Of a stretch of 5,946 bases of DNA, positions 1 to 5,303 are shown piece by piece (the stretch's first letter is position 1; every line of letters starts with the position of its first letter). The notes beneath the pieces were generated by a model, which had not been told where the DNA came from, made no database searches, and saw only the letters and a list, made by a program, of their open reading frames with translations. Origin of the DNA: CAZGKW01 sp964526295 (lineage in GTDB: Bacteria; Planctomycetota; Phycisphaerae; FEN-1346); NCBI GenBank assembly GCA_964526295.1, contig CAZGKW010000087.1, forward strand, positions 1 to 5,946. The letters run 5' to 3'. The position numbers and the translations under genes were made by a program.

Positions 1-59
1 AACGGGCACGGGCCGTACTGAATAATGTGCAATCTGCTTGATACACTACACTAGTTCCC
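1..59. other. Lower-GC left-edge segment of unknown origin
   Basis: The first 60 bases contain 29 G/C, far below the G/C-rich genes that follow, and no open frame here continues into a credible protein. The frame of the fragment ending at 155 is closed by a TGA at 39-41. The segment could be the end of an inserted element, the remains of a decayed gene, non-coding DNA, or an assembly artefact at a contig end. I see no tRNA, no recognisable intron core and no terminator in it. Confidence 0.35.
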
Positions 60-155
60 AACGCCGACCGCGAGGAGGCGGTGCAGGAGGCGTGGCTCGC
101 CTGCCCCTCCGGGCAGGGCTCTGGGCAGCTCGTGAACACCCTCGTCCAGCGCTGA
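60..155 (+). pseudogene. 3' fragment of an unidentified gene, sigma-70 region 2-like
   Basis: Reading from 60 to the TGA at 153-155 gives about 31 residues with the same G/C-rich third positions as the real genes. The frame is open only from 42, and its first usable start is a GTG at 81 without a convincing ribosome site, so an intact gene cannot begin here. The segment DREEAVQEAWLA fits the D-x-E-D/E-A-V-Q-E-x-W-L pattern of sigma-70 region 2 helices. That is a short motif match and could be coincidental. It does not look like the C-terminus of a large terminase, the gene expected in this position. It is probably the tail of a gene truncated by an upstream rearrangement or by a chimeric contig end. 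Spurious coding by chance is the alternative. Confidence 0.3.
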
Positions 156-317
156 GCGCACCGGCCGTACCGCCCGCTGCCTTCCATGTCTACCGGTGGA
201 CCCATTTTCCATTCCCCGGCAGAAATCCCGTACGCGCCGCCGCCGCGCGCGTAGGTTTTACAGTGGGTGATGTGCCGGGCCCGATCCGGCACGCCTGCAT
301 ACCTTCGGTGGACAGGC
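156..317 (+). other. Non-coding leader upstream of the head genes
   Basis: These 162 bases separate the fragment ending at 155 from the first head gene. The only open frames are shadows of high-GC sequence. A 7-bp hairpin lies at 272-292. Two similar short strings, ACCGGTGGAC near 192-201 and ACC-TT-CGGTGGAC near 301-313, form a weak imperfect repeat. No sigma-70-type promoter with both boxes is convincing. A leader or promoter region for the late genes is plausible from position only. Confidence 0.3.
272..292 (+). other. Small perfect hairpin before the gpW-slot gene
   Basis: GTGCCGG (272-278) and CCGGCAC (286-292) are perfectly complementary around a 7-nt loop. No T-run follows, so it is not a standard intrinsic terminator. 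It begins at the alternative ATG at 270 and ends 25 nt before the ATG at 318, so it could affect initiation at either. Such a stem can arise by chance in G/C-rich DNA. Confidence 0.35.
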
Positions 318-509
318 ATGGCCGACGACCTGAGCGACACCATCCGCGAGAGCGCCGCTGGCCCTAAGCGTGCGAACGCCGACGGCGTGAGCGTCGAGCA
401 GCACGACCTCGAGGACCAGATCGAGGCCGACCGGTACCTCGCCTCCAAGGAGGCCTCGCGGCAGGGCCGGGGGTTCCGTCTGACGAAGGTCGTCCCGCCG
501 GGAGCATAG
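318..509 (+). CDS. Small head-tail joining protein in the gpW position
   Basis: This is a 63-residue acidic-then-basic protein that sits directly before the portal gene, the place taken in lambda-like phages by gpW (68 residues), which plugs the portal after packaging and prepares it for the connector. The central part, about residues 26-45, is charged and probably helical (VEQHDLEDQIEADRYLASKE), and the end is GFRLTKVVPPGA. The role is inferred from size and position; I see no sequence signature unique to gpW. The frame is open further up to a GTG at 267 and an ATG at 270. I prefer the ATG at 318 because GGTGGA (307-312) is a usable though weak ribosome site and the upstream 17 residues look unlike coding sequence. 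The stop lies one base before the portal GTG, so translation is likely coupled. A portal-adjacent protein of unknown role is the alternative. Confidence 0.7.
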   Translation: MADDLSDTIRESAAGPKRANADGVSVEQHDLEDQIEADRYLASKEASRQGRGFRLTKVVPPGA

Positions 510-510
510 C

Positions 511-1971
511 GTGTTCGACTGGCTCAAGCGAATCCGGGCATCCGCCAAGCGCCGCCGCACAAGCGATGCGCGGGGCCTGGCGTTCCGCGTCCTGCGGGCC
601 AAATTCGACTCGGCCCGGACGACCGACGAGAACCGCCGCCACTGGGCCAGCGCCGACGGCCTCTCGGCCGACGCGGCCGCCAGCGCCGAGGTCCGCCGCA
701 TCCTCCGCAACCGCGCCCGCTACGAGGTCGCCAACAACTCCTACGCCCGAGGGATCGTGCTGACGCTCGCGAACGACGTCGTCGGCACCGGGCCGCGCCT
801 CCAGATGCTCTCTGACGACGCCGAGGCGAACCACGAGATCGAGCGGGAGTTCGCCGACTGGGCCCGGGCGGTGGGCCTCGCGGAGAAGCTCCGGACCATG
901 CGGATGGCTCTCGCCCAGGACGGCGAGGCGTTCGCCATGCTCGTCTCGAACGACGCCCTGGGCTCGGCCGTGAAGCTCGACCTGCGTCTCTTGGAGGCCG
1001 ACCAGGTGGCGACGCCGGACCTCCTGCCCGAGGGGCGGCGGGCGGTCGACGGTATCATCTTCGACGCCTTCGGGAACCCGAAGGAGTACCACGTCCTCAA
1101 GGAGCATCCCGGCGGGGCGCGGGCCCGCGTCGGTCTCGACTACGACCGCGTGCCGGCCTCTGGCGTGGTCCACTGGTTCCGCTCGGATCGGCCGGGCCAG
1201 TCGCGGGGCCTGCCGGACATCCTCCCGGCCCTGCCGCTCTTTGCGCAGCTCCGGCGGTTCACGCTCGCGGTGATCGGGGCCGCCGAGACGGCGGCCGAGT
1301 TCGCGGGCGTCCTCTACACCGACGCGCCGCCCAACGGCGAGGCCGACCCCATCGAGCCGATGGACGCCATCGAGCTGGAGCAGCGGATGCTCCTGACGAT
1401 GCCGGGCGGCTGGAAGATGGGCCAGGTCCACGCCGAACAGCCGGCCACGACTTACGCCGAGTTCAAGAACCAGATCCTGAATGAGATCGCCCGGTGCCTG
1501 AACATGCCGTTCAACGTGGCGGCGTGCAATTCCTCGGGCTACAACTATGCGTCCGGCCGCCTGGACCACCAGACCTACTTCAAGTCCATCCGGGTCGAGC
1601 AAGTTCATCTCGGGGCGGTCGTTCTGGACCGCGTGCTCGACGCCTGGATGCGCGAGGCGGCCCGCGTCTTCGGCCTGAAGGGCATCAGCGCGTGGCCCCA
1701 CCAATGGTTCTGGGACGGGCACGAGCACGTCGACCCGGCGAAGGAGGCGATGGCCCAGGAACGGCGTCTGGCCAACTCGATGACCACCCTGGCCATCGAG
1801 TACGCCAAGCTCGGTCTCGACTGGGAGGAGCAGCTCCGGCAGCGGGCGAAGGAGAAGCGATTGATGCGCGAGCTGGAGCTGACCGCGACCGAGGCGCAGC
1901 CGAAGCCGAAGGCCGACGAGCAGGACGGCGGCGACGCCGACCGGAAGGAGACGAGCCGTGCCGCAGCCTGA
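511..1971 (+). CDS. Phage portal protein, lambda family
   Basis: This 486-residue protein matches the size and layout of lambda-family portal proteins (lambda gpB type, Phage_portal_2), which form the dodecameric ring at the capsid vertex through which DNA is packaged and the tail attached. Diagnostic stretches include RYEVANNSYARG (about 70-81), DILPALPLFAQLRRF (236-250) before the AAETAAEFAG helix, and the conserved NMPFNVAACNSSGYNYASGR (331-350), comparable to the lambda portal motif with G/N-Y-S-S-A-R. Near the C-terminus, WDGHEHVDPAKEA (401-413) and GLDWEEQLRQRAKEK (435-449) are also typical. The last 35 residues are a charged disordered tail. The start is GTG at 511, placed 6 nt after GGAG (501-504). 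The upstream gene ends at 509, and the downstream protease-capsid gene starts inside its last 14 bases. The gene appears intact. Confidence 0.95.
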   Translation: MFDWLKRIRASAKRRRTSDARGLAFRVLRAKFDSARTTDENRRHWASADGLSADAAASAEVRRILRNRARYEVANNSYARGIVLTLANDVVGTGPRLQMLSDDAEANHEIEREFADWARAVGLAEKLRTMRMALAQDGEAFAMLVSNDALGSAVKLDLRLLEADQVATPDLLPEGRRAVDGIIFDAFGNPKEYHVLKEHPGGARARVGLDYDRVPASGVVHWFRSDRPGQSRGLPDILPALPLFAQLRRFTLAVIGAAETAAEFAGVLYTDAPPNGEADPIEPMDAIELEQRMLLTMPGGWKMGQVHAEQPATTYAEFKNQILNEIARCLNMPFNVAACNSSGYNYASGRLDHQTYFKSIRVEQVHLGAVVLDRVLDAWMREAARVFGLKGISAWPHQWFWDGHEHVDPAKEAMAQERRLANSMTTLAIEYAKLGLDWEEQLRQRAKEKRLMRELELTATEAQPKPKADEQDGGDADRKETSRAAA

Positions 1972-4030
1972 GACGCCCGTGTCCGACTCGCAGCCCGACG
2001 GCGCCCTCGCGTTCCTCTCCGAACCGGGTGCCCTCGAGATCGAGGCGGCCGCTGACGGTGGCGACGGCCAGTCGCGCCTGCCGCGGTTCACCATGGTCGC
2101 CTACACGGGCGGCCCCATGCGCGTCGGCGGCTGGCGATATCCGCTCGTTGTGGACCTGGCGGGCATGGCGATCCCGTCGCAGAACCGGCCCATCCGCTTC
2201 GGCCACGACATGGCGGCCGGCGTGGGCCACACCGACTCGATCCGCATCACGGAAGGGCAGCTCGTCGCGACCGGCATCGTGTCGCGCGACACGGATGCCG
2301 CGCGGGAGATCGTCGCCTCGGCGCGCAACGGCTTCCCCTGGCAGGCCTCGATCGGGGCGGCCGTGGAGCAGTTCGAGTTCGTCAAGGAGAACCAGGCCGT
2401 CACGGTGAACGGCCGGGACCTTACCGGCCCGCTGAACGTCGTCCGCCGGGCGACGCTCGGGGAGATCAGTTTCGTGGACCTCGGAGCCGACGCCGGTGCC
2501 AGCGCACGGGTGGCCGCGTCCGCCAGTCAGGAGAGCGATGCGATGGAGAAGACCAAGACCGACGAGACCCCGAAGACGGACGTGACCACGGGCGCGGAAA
2601 CTCCGAAGGCCGACACCCCCAAGGCCGAGACGCCGAAGCCCAAGGTCGAAGCCAAGGCGCCCGACGCGGGCGAGGCCCGGGCCCAGGCGCCGGAGGCCCC
2701 CATCGCGGGGGACCCCGTCGCGGACATCCGGGCCCAGGCCGCCGCCGAGCAGAAGCGGATCGCGGCCGTCCGGAAGGTCTGCGGCGACTCACGCGCCGAG
2801 ATCGCCGCCCGGGCCATCCGCGAGGGGTGGGACGTGACGCGGACGGAACTCGAGGTCCTTCGGGCCGACCGGCCGAAGGCCCCGGCGGCGCACGTGCCGG
2901 ACAACGCCATGACCGGGACGGTCCTCGAGGCGGCCTGCATGCTGACGGCGGGCCTCCACGGCCTGGAGAAGGTCCACGACGAGAAGACCCTGGAGGCGGC
3001 CGCCAAGCGGTTCCGCGGCGGCATCGGCCTCCAGGAACTGCTTCTGGAGGCGGCGTGGGCGAACGGCTACACGGGCCGCAACTTCCGGGCGAGCCGCGAG
3101 GTCCTGCGCTTTGCCTTCGCCCAGAACCTGTTGGCCGCCTTCTCGACGGTCGACATCGGCGGCATCCTCTCGAATGTCGCCAACAAGTTCCTCCTGGACG
3201 GCTTCTTCAGCGTCGAGCGGGTGTGGCGCTCGATCTGCGCGGTGCGGAACGTGTCGGACTTCAAGACCGTCACCTCCTACCGCCTCATCGGCAAGGACCA
3301 GTACGAGCCGGTCGCACCGGGCGGGGAACTGAAGCACGGGACCCTCGGCGAGGAGTCCTACACCAACAAGGCCGACACGTTCGGCCTGCTCCTGGCCATC
3401 GACCGGCGGGACATCATCAACGACGACCTGGGGGCCATCACGACCGTCCCCCGGAAACTGGGGCGCGGCAGCGGCCTCAAGATCAACGATGTGTTCTGGA
3501 CCATCTTCCTCGCCAACTCGGACTTCTTCAAGACAGCCAACAACAACTATCTCACGGGTACCGACACGGTCCTCAGCATCGACGGCCTGACGAAGGCCGA
3601 GGTCGCGTTCCTGGAGCAGACCGACTCGGACGGCAAGCCCATCGGCATCATGCCGCAGGTCATCCTCGTGCCGACGGCCCTCTCGGCGATGGCCACGCAA
3701 CTCTACAAGAGCCTGGAGATCCGCGACACGACGGCCGACACGAAGTACCCGACGCAGAACCCGCACCAGGGGAAGTTCCGGGCCGAGGTCAGCCGGTATC
3801 TCGCCAACACGCAGTACACGGGCGCGAGCGCCAAGGCGTGGTATCTGCTGGCCGACCCGAACGACCTGCCGGTCATCGAGGTCGCGTTCCTGAACGGCCA
3901 GGAGTCGCCGACCATCGAGACGGCCGAGGCGGACTTCAACGTCCTGGGCGTCCAGATGCGGGGCTACCACGATTTCGGCGTGGCCCTGCAGGACCCCAAG
4001 GGCGGCATCAAGAGCAAGGGCGAGGCGTGA
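1958..4030 (+). CDS. Prohead protease / scaffold / major capsid fusion protein
   Basis: This 690-residue protein joins functions that most phages encode separately. Residues about 40-180 look like a prohead serine protease: FGHDM (81-85) supplies a likely catalytic His83, and FPWQASIGA (126-134) a likely Ser131, followed by the typical LGEISFVDLGAD (168-179). Residues 195-250 are a charged linker with repeated TPK units. Residues 252-305 are predicted helical and scaffold-like (AAAEQKRIAAVRKV, REGWD). From about 318 on, the protein is a Mu gpT-like major capsid domain, with AIDRRDIINDDLGA (480-493) as its clearest signature and a hydrophobic end VLGVQMRGYHDFGVAL. The expected product self-assembles and cleaves itself, releasing about 350-370 residues of shell protein. 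The start is GTG at 1958, 8 nt after AGGAG (1945-1949), overlapping the portal gene by 14 nt. The fold assignments come from motif recognition; the cleavage site is not visible. I see no frameshift. Confidence 0.9.
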   Translation: MPQPETPVSDSQPDGALAFLSEPGALEIEAAADGGDGQSRLPRFTMVAYTGGPMRVGGWRYPLVVDLAGMAIPSQNRPIRFGHDMAAGVGHTDSIRITEGQLVATGIVSRDTDAAREIVASARNGFPWQASIGAAVEQFEFVKENQAVTVNGRDLTGPLNVVRRATLGEISFVDLGADAGASARVAASASQESDAMEKTKTDETPKTDVTTGAETPKADTPKAETPKPKVEAKAPDAGEARAQAPEAPIAGDPVADIRAQAAAEQKRIAAVRKVCGDSRAEIAARAIREGWDVTRTELEVLRADRPKAPAAHVPDNAMTGTVLEAACMLTAGLHGLEKVHDEKTLEAAAKRFRGGIGLQELLLEAAWANGYTGRNFRASREVLRFAFAQNLLAAFSTVDIGGILSNVANKFLLDGFFSVERVWRSICAVRNVSDFKTVTSYRLIGKDQYEPVAPGGELKHGTLGEESYTNKADTFGLLLAIDRRDIINDDLGAITTVPRKLGRGSGLKINDVFWTIFLANSDFFKTANNNYLTGTDTVLSIDGLTKAEVAFLEQTDSDGKPIGIMPQVILVPTALSAMATQLYKSLEIRDTTADTKYPTQNPHQGKFRAEVSRYLANTQYTGASAKAWYLLADPNDLPVIEVAFLNGQESPTIETAEADFNVLGVQMRGYHDFGVALQDPKGGIKSKGEA
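2529..2545 (+). promoter_or_regulatory. Internal ribosome binding site and in-frame ATG within the fusion gene
   Basis: AGGAG (2529-2533) is followed after 9 nt by ATG (2543-2545), which is in frame with the fusion gene and encodes Met196. The start falls exactly where the protease domain ends and the TPK linker begins. Initiation here would make a 495-residue scaffold-capsid protein without protease. Lambda makes its Nu3 scaffold from an internal in-frame start inside protease gene C, which is the precedent. Use of this start is an inference. Confidence 0.45.
2555..2650 (+). repeat. TPK-rich degenerate repeat in the linker of the fusion protein
   Basis: Within residues 200-231 the unit (E/D)TPK followed by A, T or P occurs four times: ETPKT, ETPKA, DTPKA and ETPKP. 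The last three follow one another directly in steps of five residues. At the DNA level this is a degenerate 15-base repeat. It encodes a flexible, alternately charged linker between protease and scaffold-like part. Confidence 0.7.
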
Positions 4031-4068
4031 TCCTCTGGTCATGCGGACAACGAACAAGAAAAGCAGCC

Positions 4069-4119
4069 CCCCGGTGACAGGCCCGGGGAGGCGTGACTGT
4101 GGGACTCACGGCCCCACAG
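4069..4119 (+). other. Tandem hairpins with a competing pairing
   Basis: CCCCGG (4069-4074) pairs with CCGGGG (4083-4088) around an 8-nt loop, starting 39 bases after the capsid stop codon. Next, CTGTGGG (4097-4103) pairs with CCCACAG (4113-4119) around a 9-nt loop. CGTGA (4092-4096), just before the second stem, is complementary to TCACG (4106-4110) inside that loop. The two pairings cannot easily coexist because no linker bases separate the two 5' strands. No T-run follows. Confidence 0.45.
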
Positions 4120-4166
4120 CGCTGTCGTCGTCGTTGTCGGCGCGCGCCACATCTTTCTGCCCGTTT

Positions 4167-4200
4167 CTGACGCCTGTCCGTCAGCGATCCCAAGTGATCG
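4167..4200 (+). other. Two back-to-back small hairpins
   Basis: CTGACG (4167-4172) and CGTCAG (4179-4184) form a 6-bp stem with a 6-nt loop. Immediately after, CGATC (4185-4189) and GATCG (4196-4200) form a 5-bp stem, also with a 6-nt loop. The absence of any base between them would allow the two stems to stack in RNA. Alternatively they could be paired protein-binding sites in DNA. Confidence 0.4.
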
Positions 4201-4219
4201 AGGGAAGGGCTGTGGTTAT

Positions 4220-4235
4220 CCCCGCATGGGGTTTT
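4220..4235 (+). terminator. Weak intrinsic-terminator-like hairpin
   Basis: CCCC (4220-4223) and GGGG (4228-4231) close a GCAT loop and are followed directly by TTTT (4232-4235). The stem has only 4 bp and the T-run only four bases, so termination would at best be partial. GGGAA (4202-4206) can also pair with TTCCC (4234-4238) to enclose it, which would hide the T-run. A partial terminator or attenuator separating capsid from downstream genes is possible. Confidence 0.3.
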
Positions 4236-4236
4236 C

Positions 4237-4278
4237 CCGGAAGGTGCAATATGGCCTTCAAAGGCCACCTCCTTCCGG
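4237..4278 (+). other. Bipartite 42-nt hairpin upstream of the cement-protein gene
   Basis: An outer perfect 8-bp stem, CCGGAAGG (4237-4244) with CCTTCCGG (4271-4278), encloses an inner 6-bp stem, TGGCCT (4252-4257) with AGGCCA (4262-4267), capped by TCAA. An asymmetric internal loop (7 and 3 nt) separates the two. It ends 56 nt before the ATG at 4335. It is the most stable-looking structure in the gap and could be an RNase processing site, a 5' stabiliser for the downstream messenger, or a binding site. Confidence 0.5.
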
Positions 4279-4334
4279 CCGCGCCTGTGCGACCATAAGG
4301 ATTGTAGCAAACCTGAGAGCGAAAGGAAATGACG

Positions 4335-4670
4335 ATGGCGACCTTCGTTCATGACGGCAATGCGGTGGACTACACGCCCGGCTCCGACGTGGCCGCCGGC
4401 GCGGTCGTCGTCCAGGAGGACCTCGTGGGCGTCGCCAAGACGCCCATCGCGGCCAACGCCCTCGGGGCGCTCGCCGTCGGCGGCGTCTTCGACTTCCCGA
4501 AGGCAACCGGCGTCGGGTCCGGCATCGCAGCCGGCAAGAAGGTGTACTGGGACGTCGCCGACGCCCAGGCCAAGGAAGACGACGAGTCCGGGGCCAACAA
4601 GTACCTCGGCAAGGTCGTCAAGGCGGCGGCCGACGCCGACGCGACCGTCCGCGTGCGCCTCTCGCAGTAA
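4335..4670 (+). CDS. Capsid cement/decoration protein, DUF2190 family
   Basis: This 111-residue protein begins ATFVHDGNAVDYTPG and continues with VAAGAVVVQEDLVGVAK (19-35) and the GALAVGGVFDFPKA segment (44-57), the hallmark pattern of DUF2190 proteins. These are small beta-rich proteins found beside major capsid genes and thought to stabilise the shell as cement proteins, comparable in role to lambda gpD. The KKVYWDVADAQAKED stretch (68-82) is also typical. Two in-frame ATGs lie 6 nt apart, at 4329 and 4335. AAAGGAA (4322-4328) touches the first but stands 6 nt from the second, so I choose 4335, which also gives the usual N-terminus. It follows the structured 304-nt gap and ends 9 nt before the next gene. 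Virion placement is inferred from family and context. Confidence 0.88.
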   Translation: MATFVHDGNAVDYTPGSDVAAGAVVVQEDLVGVAKTPIAANALGALAVGGVFDFPKATGVGSGIAAGKKVYWDVADAQAKEDDESGANKYLGKVVKAAADADATVRVRLSQ

Positions 4671-4679
4671 GGGAACCCC

Positions 4680-5063
4680 GTGACGGACCTCCTCGAACAA
4701 GGCGTCTCTTGGCTGGACGGGATGCGCGCGGCGCACCTCGCGCGCCAGGTCACCTACGAGCGCGGCGACGATTCGGTCCAGGTCGCCGCCACGCTTGGGG
4801 CGACGACCTACGAGGTCGCCGACGAGGCGGGGGCGGTCATCGAGGCGAAGGCGACCGACTTCCTCGTCTCGGCCGAGGCGCTGGTCCTCGCCGGCGAGCA
4901 GGCCAAGCCCGAGATCGGCGACCGCATCCGGGTGCCGGCCGGCGAGAAGGTGCTCCTCTTCGAGGTCCTGGACCTGGGCGGCGTGGGCCACTACCGCCCG
5001 GCGGACCCGTTCGGAAAGACGCTGCGCATCCACGCGCGGCAGGTGGCAACGGAGGCGGCGTGA
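4680..5063 (+). CDS. Head closure / head-tail connector-like protein
   Basis: This 127-residue protein starts with an amphipathic helix (TDLLEQGVSWLDGMRAAHL, residues 2-20). It then alternates short strands such as VTYERGDDSVQVAATLG (24-40), DFLVSAEAL (60-68) and VLLFEVLDLGG (91-101), ending with the GHYRPADPFGKTLRIHAR region (103-120). Helix-then-beta-barrel architecture and size fit phage head-completion proteins like lambda gpFII (117 residues), which bind below the portal ring and accept the tail. The slot between cement protein and tail-terminator candidate agrees. I recognise it as a recurrent phage family but cannot confirm the gpFII fold by eye. The start is GTG at 4680, 7 nt after AAGGG (4669-4672 and adjacent). 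Its stop shares one base with the next ATG (TGATG), which indicates coupled translation. Confidence 0.6.
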   Translation: MTDLLEQGVSWLDGMRAAHLARQVTYERGDDSVQVAATLGATTYEVADEAGAVIEAKATDFLVSAEALVLAGEQAKPEIGDRIRVPAGEKVLLFEVLDLGGVGHYRPADPFGKTLRIHARQVATEAA

Positions 5064-5299
5064 TGGCCGGCGAAACGGAACAGTACGAGCGGGTGTGCAG
5101 GAATGAGTTCACCGAACTCCACACGAAGCTCGACCGGATGGACGAGGCGATCCGCGGCAACGGCAAGCCCGGCATCCAGCGGCGGATCGACCGGCTGGAG
5201 ATGGTCCAGGCGATCCGCAGCCGCGTGACGTGGCTCGTCGTCGGCGCCTGCGTGACGCTCATCGCGACGGGCGTCTGGCGGCACTTCCTCGGAGGGTGA
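5063..5299 (+). CDS. Small coiled-coil protein with one C-terminal membrane segment
   Basis: This 78-residue protein has a charged helical first half (YERVCRNEFTELHTKLDRMD, 8-27), an IRGNGKPGI turn (30-38), a second short helix (RRIDRLEMVQAIRS) and then one hydrophobic segment, TWLVVGACVTLIATGVW (56-72), ending RHFLGG. The hydrophobic span suits a single inner-membrane helix with the coiled coil outside it. The layout recalls XhlA-type holin-associated proteins and other small phage membrane proteins, but it lies between connector genes rather than in a lysis cassette, and no endolysin is visible nearby. Start: ATG overlapping the preceding stop by one base. Its role is unknown; lysis accessory, superinfection or membrane-linked assembly functions are all possible. 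Confidence 0.75.
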   Translation: MAGETEQYERVCRNEFTELHTKLDRMDEAIRGNGKPGIQRRIDRLEMVQAIRSRVTWLVVGACVTLIATGVWRHFLGG

Positions 5300-5303
5300 T
5301 GGT

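Larger units (their letters stand above)
4031..4334 (+). other. Structured non-coding region between capsid and cement-protein genes
   Basis: This is the only long gap in an otherwise packed gene cluster. The single plus-strand open frame here (4041-4298) has no plausible ribosome site, an unusual Ser/Arg/Pro composition and no recognisable family, so I treat it as non-coding. The interval contains a chain of perfect short inverted repeats: 4069-4088, 4097-4119, 4167-4184, 4185-4200, 4220-4231 and 4237-4278. It also holds two palindromes, ACAGCGCTGT (4116-4125) and GGCGCGCGCC (4139-4148). Nothing in it looks like a tRNA, tmRNA, intron or CRISPR. It may act as a 3' end and leader that sets capsid against cement-protein expression, or be an independent structured RNA. 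Confidence 0.55.

Noticed and set aside
38..367. 109-residue frame starting with TTG at the left edge
   Set aside because: It is out of frame with the gpW-slot gene it overlaps, is rich in Arg/Pro/Ala and crosses the composition break. This is a typical high-GC artefact.
364..2094. Long minus-strand open frame (576 codons) across portal and protease genes
   Set aside because: It lies opposite two strongly supported plus-strand genes. Its translation is Arg/Gly/Val/Leu-rich without motifs, as expected for the complement of G/C-biased codons.
2789..4057. Overlapping long open frames on both strands (422 codons minus, 416 codons plus in another frame) over the capsid domain
   Set aside because: They shadow the gpT-like capsid frame. 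Their Arg/Pro/Gly-rich translations show no domain, and the real frame is fully conserved-looking.
4124..4138. Short GTC-type triplet repeat
   Set aside because: It has only three to four imperfect units, which is common in G/C-rich DNA, and shows no sign of a functional tandem array.
4211..4219. DnaA-box-like TGTGGTTAT
   Set aside because: It differs from the consensus TGTGGATAA at two positions, stands alone and lies in a structural gene module, so there is no case for an origin.
4041..4298. Possible 85-residue plus-strand gene filling the gap
   Set aside because: It has no ribosome site and no similarity I recognise. Its Ser/Arg/Pro content is uneven, and its span coincides with the inverted repeats, which argues for a structured non-coding region.
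4008..5033. Minus-strand open frame (341 codons) covering the gap and the cement-protein gene
   Set aside because: It runs antisense to the DUF2190 and head-closure genes, has no family resemblance, and is explained by base composition.
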